Source: JBKCHH01 sp046302855 (GTDB taxonomy: Bacteria > Pseudomonadota > Alphaproteobacteria > Rickettsiales > UBA8987). Taken from it: 11,636 nucleotides of DNA. The stretch is taken from contig JBKCHH010000038.1 in the NCBI GenBank assembly GCA_046302855.1, positions 1 to 11,636 on the forward strand. The letters are read 5' to 3'. A program made the translations under genes and the position numbers. The notes under the pieces are model-generated. The model searched no databases. It had not been told where the DNA came from and saw nothing but the letters and a program-made list of their open reading frames with translations. This document shows positions 6,982 to 11,636 of the stretch, one piece after another. Position 1 is the stretch's first letter, and the number at the start of each line of letters is the position of its first letter.

Positions 6982-8388
6982 TCAATAGGGAAAATACACG
7001 GTAAAGGTGCTGCCCTCGTTAGGCTTACTTTTTATTTCTAGCTTGCCATTATGTTTTTCTACAATCTTAGCAACTATAGAAAGCCCAAGCCCTGTGCCTT
7101 TAATTTCGCTTGCCTCGCTAACCCTGTAGAACCTTTCAGTTAGACGGTTTAGATGTTCTTTGGCAACGCCAATGCCCTTATCTATTACACTTATGCTAAT
7201 TGCGTGCTTAAAAGTGGTGTGATATTTTTTGGGAATCTCCCTCTCGTTCAAATTACTTAGCACCACCCTAATTTCGCTTTTGCTGGGGCTATATTTTATG
7301 GCGTTAGTAAGTAGATTTTCTACTACCTGCGTAATTTCACTCTCCAAACCTTTTATTAAGGGCAAAGATTCAGGTGAGACAAAAATCATTTTATTTTTTC
7401 TATCTGGATTTAGCATTTCAACCCTTAAAAGAGTGCTTTTGACTAAAGATAACAAATCAATATTTTGCCAGTTAGTGTTCATAGATTGCACTTTAGAAAG
7501 GGAAAGCAACGAATTCACTAGCGTTTTTAGCCTTTCTCCCTGCCCCTCCAACAGATTCAAAAATTCTAGCGTTTGTTTTTTATCTTTAAGATAGATATTC
7601 TTGATGGTTTCAGTAATGGTGGTTATAGTGGTAACGGGCGTTCTTAGCTCGTGTGAGGCATTGGCAATAAAATCCCTTAAGGTCTGTTCGTTTTTTACTT
7701 GAGCCGTAATATCTTGCAGAGAAATGATTATATCAATGGCACTTTTTACTAAATTATCATTAGTTTTGGGAAATCTGCTTATATTTACCAAAAAAAACTT
7801 GCTAAAATGCTTTGCCTGAAGAGGGAAGATAACCGGAGCAGAGCCAGCCTTATTGTTTCTAAAATCATCTAGCATTTCAATTACTTGTGCGTAGTGCAGA
7901 ACATTTTGAGCTAATTTATTGGCTAGTTTTTTGCCAAAGATATTTTCACCTGTTTTGTTAATCCGCAAAATATTATTGCTGGAATTAATTAAAATTATTA
8001 TTTCTGGCTGGCTATCTATTAGAATTTGTGCCTCTTGCACCAATAGTTTTAGGCGATTTTCTTTTTCCTCCCACTTTTTGTGTAGCCGAGTGATAGCTTC
8101 TGATAACTCTTTAACATTATTTAAAAAACGCAAATCTGGAAGGGTAGCATTTTCATCATTTGCCAATCTATTTACATAATTTGTTAGTTTTTGGAGCTTT
8201 ATTACATAAGGGTAGGTGTAAACTATTGATAGTAAAACGACAATAAAAATGCCAGTTATAGTAGCCTGCAGGGTAATTACCCCATAAATCATTAATAAAA
8301 TTAAAGTTATAACGGATGGGAATAAAATCACCAAAGAGTAGCGAAATAGGCTAAATATATTCCTTTGAGAAAAATTTTTGCTATTCAT
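6982..8388 (-). CDS. PhoR-like membrane sensor histidine kinase
   Basis: This is a two-component sensor that should autophosphorylate and pass phosphate to an unidentified response regulator. The 468 residues start with two adjacent membrane segments (about 17-37 and 40-62) and almost no periplasmic loop, so sensing is probably in the membrane or cytoplasm. A linker with a charged helix (about 85-118) leads to a PAS-like domain (about 119-230, with PEIIILINSSNNILRINKTG). HisKA follows with H246 in IANASHELRTPVTT, then HATPase_c with an N-box around N358 and N362 (ENLLTNAIKYS), G1 DKGIG (403-407), ERFYRV (418-423) and G2 GTGLGLSIV (431-439). All catalytic motifs are present. The layout and ERFYRV resemble PhoR, but no phoB, pst or phoU gene is nearby, so I give no symbol. 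Its ATG overlaps the panB stop by eight bases (ATGAATAG), with no clear Shine-Dalgarno, suggesting coupling to panB. Confidence 0.93.
   Translation of the reverse strand: MNSKNFSQRNIFSLFRYSLVILFPSVITLILLMIYGVITLQATITGIFIVVLLSIVYTYPYVIKLQKLTNYVNRLANDENATLPDLRFLNNVKELSEAITRLHKKWEEKENRLKLLVQEAQILIDSQPEIIILINSSNNILRINKTGENIFGKKLANKLAQNVLHYAQVIEMLDDFRNNKAGSAPVIFPLQAKHFSKFFLVNISRFPKTNDNLVKSAIDIIISLQDITAQVKNEQTLRDFIANASHELRTPVTTITTITETIKNIYLKDKKQTLEFLNLLEGQGERLKTLVNSLLSLSKVQSMNTNWQNIDLLSLVKSTLLRVEMLNPDRKNKMIFVSPESLPLIKGLESEITQVVENLLTNAIKYSPSKSEIRVVLSNLNEREIPKKYHTTFKHAISISVIDKGIGVAKEHLNRLTERFYRVSEASEIKGTGLGLSIVAKIVEKHNGKLEIKSKPNEGSTFTVYFPY
8381..8388 (-). other. Stop-start overlap panB / PhoR-like kinase (ATGAATAG)
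   Basis: The kinase ATG (8388-8386) lies inside the end of panB, whose TAG is at 8383-8381. Ribosomes finishing panB could restart directly on the kinase message. Confidence 0.93.
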
Positions 8389-9172
8389 ATTTATTAGCTT
8401 TTGAGGGGAATTTTCTTTGCTGAACCTCTCTTTTATATTCTGCCAATTCTTTTTTTATTAAATTTTCTAGGTTTAAATAGGTTTTAACAAATTTTGGCGG
8501 CCTGCTAGTTAGTCCAAGCATATCTTCTGTTACTAGAATTTGCCCGCCACATTTTTCACTAGCACCAATTCCAATTGTTGGAATTTTTAGTTTTTTTGTT
8601 ACCTGCACGGCAATGGATTCCTTAACACATTCAATAACAACCGCCCAAACGCCAGATTTTTCTAGTGCGATAGCATCATTTAGAATAGATTTTTGTTGAA
8701 CACTGTTTTTCCCCTGAACTTTAAATCCGCCAAAAAACTGTTCACTTTGTGGCATTAAGCCAATATGCCCCATAACGGGAATATGGTTTTTGGTTAAGAA
8801 TAAAACAGTTTCGGCTATTTCAACCCCACCTTCAAGTTTTACCGCATTGGCACCCGTTTTTTGTAAAATAGTAGCTGCATTTTTATATGCCTGTTCTTTT
8901 GAAGAACGATAGGTATTAAAGGGCATATCCACCACCACTAAGGCATTGTGGCTTGCCTTTACTACCGCCTTTGCGTGGGCAATAATTTCATCTAAAGAAA
9001 TATCGGTAGTGGAACTTCTACCATAAAGCACGCTTGCAAGAGAATCACCCACTAGAATTACATCTACAAATTCATCTATAATTCTAGCAATATCATAACT
9101 ATAGGCGGTAAGGCAAGTGATTGGTTTGTTTGCTTTTTTTAGTTCTTGAATGGAAAATATTGTGTTTCTCAT
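8381..9172 (-). CDS. panB: 3-methyl-2-oxobutanoate hydroxymethyltransferase (ketopantoate synthesis)
   Basis: PanB transfers a hydroxymethyl group from 5,10-methylene-tetrahydrofolate to 2-oxoisovalerate, making ketopantoate for pantothenate and CoA. The 263 residues match the usual length of about 260-275. The metal and substrate residues are all present: D43 (ILVGDSLA), D82 (VVDMPF), K112 and E114 (VKLEGG) and E181 (VVIECV). GHIGLMPQ (about 135-142), IGIGAS (about 200-205) and TEDMLGL are further family blocks. The ATG overlaps the stop of the upstream kinase (ATGA), and an AAGGGGG ten bases upstream could serve as a ribosome site. panC and panE are not nearby. It sits between two histidine kinases, which is an unusual place for this enzyme. 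2-Oxoisovalerate is also a branched-chain amino-acid intermediate, so panB and leuC draw on the same precursor pool. Confidence 0.97.
   Translation of the reverse strand: MRNTIFSIQELKKANKPITCLTAYSYDIARIIDEFVDVILVGDSLASVLYGRSSTTDISLDEIIAHAKAVVKASHNALVVVDMPFNTYRSSKEQAYKNAATILQKTGANAVKLEGGVEIAETVLFLTKNHIPVMGHIGLMPQSEQFFGGFKVQGKNSVQQKSILNDAIALEKSGVWAVVIECVKESIAVQVTKKLKIPTIGIGASEKCGGQILVTEDMLGLTSRPPKFVKTYLNLENLIKKELAEYKREVQQRKFPSKANKYE
9169..9172 (-). other. ATGA stop-start overlap PleC-like kinase / panB
   Basis: The TGA of the kinase (9171-9169) shares bases with the ATG of panB (9172-9170), the classic four-base arrangement of translationally coupled genes. Confidence 0.95.
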
Positions 9173-10557
9173 ATATTAAATTCCCCCTTGCTTTCTGGTA
9201 TGATTATTTTTACCATTGTGCCTTTACCAAGCTCACTTTCAATAATAAATTCGCCCTTCATTAACTCTACTAAAAGTTTAGAAAGGGGTAGGCCAAGCCC
9301 AGTCCCTTCGTGTTTTTTATTTACCTTATTGGTAATTTGCCCAAAGGAAGAAAGAACCTTGGCAAGATCTTTTTTAGCAATTCCAACACCATTATCCACT
9401 ATTTCTATTACCACTTTTTTATCAGAAATATTGCGATAAGTAAAAATAGTGATTTTGCCACCCTTATCAGTATTTTTGATGGAGTTGGTAATGATATTTA
9501 GCAATACCTGCTTCAACCGCCTTTCATCAGCACAAACCACTACATGTTCTTTTGGTGCCTCTGCAATAATTTCTAGCTTACCTTCATCTGCCCTTGGTTT
9601 TAATAGGCGAACGCAACTTCCTATTAGTTTTGTTAGGTCTAAATCTGCTAGTTCTACCTCTAACTTACCTTCATTTGCTTTAGAAAAATCAAGAATATCA
9701 TTTATTAGCCCTAAAAGATGAACTCCCGCCAAATTTATATCAGAGGCGTGTTTTTTATACTCTTCACTTACCTGCCCCTTGGTATCATTTTTTATAATTT
9801 CAGAAAAGCCAATAATAGAATTAAGGGGCGTTCTAAGTTCGTGCGAAATATTGGCTAAGAACCTGCTTTTAGCAGAGTTTTCTTCTTCAGCCTCTTTTTT
9901 AGCAGTGGTAAGATTTATATTTTCTTCTATTTGATTGCTTGCCAAGTCATTTGCCTTTTTTACCGCCAGTTGCAGTAGAAAAAGCAATATCACCGCCACA
10001 ATAATAATTATGGTAATAATTTGCGTATAGAGAGAAAACTTATCTATAAAATAATTGTTCATCTCCTTTTCTAATAGCACATAAAGTGGTTTGTAAGAGC
10101 CAATTTTTGGTTGAATATTTATTACCGTAGTTACCCCTAAAAAAGTTCCATAATCACTAGAAAAAGAAACGAAGCCATTGCTTTGCAGGTTCGCCAAGCC
10201 ATTTTGTAATAGTAAATATTCATCTAATTTTTTGTTATTTAGGCGGTTTACATCTAATAAATCTTCTGAAAAAAATATTATTTTAGAAAAATTTAGAGAT
10301 TTTCTTACCCCCTCCACATCTGCAACAAAGGTGTTGATGTTTGCCTTGTTATTATTTTCATAAAAACCCTGCAGAAACTTTTTGTATCTAGGGATAATAA
10401 ATTCATTAACCGTTGCCTTGTTATAAAGGTTGGCATCTTCTATAACCCTTGCCTTTATTTTATCTTCATAACTATTAAAGTTTTGAATAAAAAGAAAAGT
10501 GGCACCTGCCAGCACCAATAAAAAAAAGATAAAATAGGTTATTTTAATTCTACTCAT
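9169..10557 (-). CDS. Membrane sensor histidine kinase, PleC/DivJ-like catalytic core
   Basis: This is a second two-component sensor of 462 residues. A membrane segment (about 7-26), a predicted extracytoplasmic domain (about 27-177) and a second membrane segment (about 178-198) form a classic periplasmic sensor. I do not recognise the sensing domain. A charged helix rich in Glu and Lys (about 205-232) leads to HisKA with H239 in FLANISHELRTPLNSIIGFS. HATPase_c follows, with an N-box NIITN (354-358), G1 DNGVGI (388-393), SSFGQI (403-408) and G2 GTGLGLPLS (418-426). The histidine box and the LLGLINDILDFSK stretch (281-293) resemble the alphaproteobacterial PleC/DivJ group, which act on DivK- and PleD-type regulators, but homology alone does not give the partner. 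There is no receiver domain, so it is not a hybrid kinase. Its ATG overlaps the stop of the upstream unknown gene by eight bases, and its TGA overlaps the panB start. Confidence 0.93.
   Translation of the reverse strand: MSRIKITYFIFFLLVLAGATFLFIQNFNSYEDKIKARVIEDANLYNKATVNEFIIPRYKKFLQGFYENNNKANINTFVADVEGVRKSLNFSKIIFFSEDLLDVNRLNNKKLDEYLLLQNGLANLQSNGFVSFSSDYGTFLGVTTVINIQPKIGSYKPLYVLLEKEMNNYFIDKFSLYTQIITIIIIVAVILLFLLQLAVKKANDLASNQIEENINLTTAKKEAEEENSAKSRFLANISHELRTPLNSIIGFSEIIKNDTKGQVSEEYKKHASDINLAGVHLLGLINDILDFSKANEGKLEVELADLDLTKLIGSCVRLLKPRADEGKLEIIAEAPKEHVVVCADERRLKQVLLNIITNSIKNTDKGGKITIFTYRNISDKKVVIEIVDNGVGIAKKDLAKVLSSFGQITNKVNKKHEGTGLGLPLSKLLVELMKGEFIIESELGKGTMVKIIIPESKGEFNI
9183..9189 (-). 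promoter_or_regulatory. Candidate ribosome binding site of panB
   Basis: AAGGGGG, read on the - strand inside the last codons of the kinase, lies ten bases before the panB ATG. It is the only Shine-Dalgarno-like run I find before any start in the window, although it also encodes the Lys-Gly of the kinase tail. Confidence 0.4.
10550..10557 (-). other. Stop-start overlap unknown gene / PleC-like kinase (ATGAGTAG)
   Basis: The kinase ATG (10557-10555) lies within the last codons of the upstream gene, whose TAG is at 10552-10550. The geometry is the same as at the panB/PhoR-like kinase junction. Confidence 0.93.
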
Positions 10558-11636
10558 TGGCGGGCTTTATATTATAACTGGTATCAAGTTTTTTAATCAT
10601 TTTTGTTTTATAGAATAAATACAAATGTTTAAAGAAATATTTCACCACATCTTCTCCCCACTTTATTCTAAGGGCTGGAAGCAGGCTTAGCGCGTTGTGG
10701 AGCCTTACTGCTAGGGCGTGATTATATTTCGCCTCATTTTCTGCAAAATCTTGTAATGAGATTTTTTTAAAAACGAAAAAGATAATTTCTGAAAGGGAAT
10801 CGTGCAGGTTTATAAAAAATTCGTCTTTAGGTGAATAGTTGTAATAAAAATTTCGCATGAAAGAAAAGCCATAGGAATCGCACTCATCTAAAAACCCACT
10901 TATAATATTGTTATTCCTAAAATTTTTAAATTTGGTAACGGAACTAGGTTCATCGAAATTTCTTTTAACCTTTTGATTATACTCTCTATCTAATAGGCTT
11001 CGAAAGGTTTTATTCTGCTCTAAAATTGAAAATAGCGACAAGATTTCAACCAGATCATCTTCTAAAAACTTTTCTAGCTCTTCATTTGGTTTTAAGAATT
11101 TAAAATCAGAACTATACCTGCCATTAATTTTGCCATTTTCATTCAAGGTGAAATCAGCAAAACGCCCTAGCTGTTCGGCGGTAGCAATTAAAATTTCATT
11201 TATGGTTTCTTCATTCGCAAAATCAAAATTTTCTAAATTTAAAATAATGCTAATGGTAGAGCCATTATAGTGTAGAATATTATTAGAGCGATTTTCTTCT
11301 TCAGTAAAATCAAAATCTGGATAGTTAAATTTTTCCCCGAAATTATTATATCCAAGATTAAGATAAAAATCACCATTTTCTTTTAAGAAAAACTCTAGCA
11401 CCTCTGTTTCAATAGAGGTGAAAATAAGGCGGGCGATAAGGTTTTCTTCCGCCTCACCCAATATATTTAACTGCTCTAGCTTATCTTGATTATTAAGATA
11501 ATCATCTATGATATTTAAAAATACGGGCTTTTCTTCAGCAGTAGCTTTTTTTTCTATGGTGATAATTTTTTTGCTTATAGTATCCCTTGCTAAAAGTTCT
11601 TTATAAGAAATTGCAATTAAGTTATTGTTTAAATTA
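10550..11636 (-). CDS. Unrecognised protein, 5' end beyond window edge
   Basis: I do not recognise this protein. The frame is open from its TAG (10552-10550) to the right edge, giving 361 visible residues. A TTG at 11461 is a possible internal start, but 58 open codons lie upstream with similar composition, so the gene probably continues beyond the window. The protein is rich in Asn, Phe, Leu and Glu. It has no convincing membrane segment and only one cysteine in the visible part, in LDECDSYGF. The N-terminal half looks mixed alpha/beta, for example SIILNLENFDF. The C-terminal third looks helical and carries LAVRLHNALSLLPALRIKWG and a basic tail (YKTKMIKKLD). The stop overlaps the start of the PleC-like kinase, so the two are probably made together and may work together. 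A cytosolic accessory protein of the kinase is one possibility, unsupported by any motif. Confidence 0.75.
   Translation of the reverse strand, partial: NLNNNLIAISYKELLARDTISKKIITIEKKATAEEKPVFLNIIDDYLNNQDKLEQLNILGEAEENLIARLIFTSIETEVLEFFLKENGDFYLNLGYNNFGEKFNYPDFDFTEEENRSNNILHYNGSTISIILNLENFDFANEETINEILIATAEQLGRFADFTLNENGKINGRYSSDFKFLKPNEELEKFLEDDLVEILSLFSILEQNKTFRSLLDREYNQKVKRNFDEPSSVTKFKNFRNNNIISGFLDECDSYGFSFMRNFYYNYSPKDEFFINLHDSLSEIIFFVFKKISLQDFAENEAKYNHALAVRLHNALSLLPALRIKWGEDVVKYFFKHLYLFYKTKMIKKLDTSYNIKPANE

Noticed and set aside
6968..6996. Small hairpin TGGT-GATA-ACCA near the end of the PhoR-like kinase as a terminator
   Set aside because: The stem is four base pairs and no T-run follows on the - strand, so it is not a credible terminator.
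7229..7594. 121-codon open frame antisense to the PhoR-like kinase
   Set aside because: It is opposite the HisKA-ATPase coding region and is rich in Leu and Ser, as expected for a shadow frame.
6982..8388. Naming the second kinase phoR
   Set aside because: The domain layout fits, but there is no phoB, pst or phoU gene nearby and PhoR-like cores occur in many kinases of other function.
11459..11461. TTG as the start of the unrecognised right-hand gene
   Set aside because: The frame stays open for 58 more codons to the window edge with the same composition, so a cut gene is more likely.
1..11636. CRISPR arrays, insertion sequences, tRNA or rRNA genes, prophage or defence systems
   Set aside because: No regularly spaced repeats, transposase motifs, terminal inverted repeats or RNA-gene signatures were seen. 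AddA is a housekeeping repair enzyme in this setting.

Overview
The window is ordinary chromosomal DNA of an AT-rich bacterium, most likely an alphaproteobacterium. G+C looks like about one third by eye; I did not count it. The placement rests on five protein resemblances, not on any search: an AddA helicase-nuclease with alphaproteobacterial-style motifs, a kinase with a PleC/DivJ-like histidine box, a LipA whose N-terminus reads DWLRVKAP, a PccB close to the mitochondrial type, and a LeuC of the proteobacterial size. Leucine and pantothenate genes argue against a fully auxotrophic, Rickettsia-like parasite. Nothing narrows the lineage further.

Layout. Two genes run on the + strand: addA (1-2911, cut by the left edge) and leuC (2983-4395). 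The rest of the window is on the - strand. In transcription order it holds an unrecognised gene cut by the right edge (11636-10550), a PleC-like membrane histidine kinase (10557-9169), panB (9172-8381), a PhoR-like membrane histidine kinase (8388-6982), pccB (6871-5342) and lipA (5329-4379). leuC and lipA converge and overlap by 17 bases at their 3' ends.

The - strand genes fall into two tight groups. The unknown gene, first kinase, panB and second kinase are joined by start/stop overlaps of 8, 4 and 8 bases, so they are very probably one translationally coupled operon. A 110-base gap, holding a weak promoter candidate, precedes pccB, which is followed after 12 bases by lipA. This second pair may have its own promoter or continue the first transcript.

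Functions. AddA works in double-strand break repair. LeuC is the large subunit of the leucine-pathway isomerase. PanB makes ketopantoate for CoA. PccB carboxylates a short-chain acyl-CoA. LipA makes the lipoyl cofactor of the 2-oxoacid dehydrogenases. PanB, PccB and LipA all touch acyl-CoA metabolism, but a shared regulatory logic is only inference. No response regulator, addB, leuD or pccA lies in the window. I see no tRNA, rRNA, CRISPR array, insertion sequence or prophage. The points most worth a second look are the kinase-panB-kinase coupling, the isoleucine at the PccB specificity position, and the unrecognised gene coupled to the first kinase.
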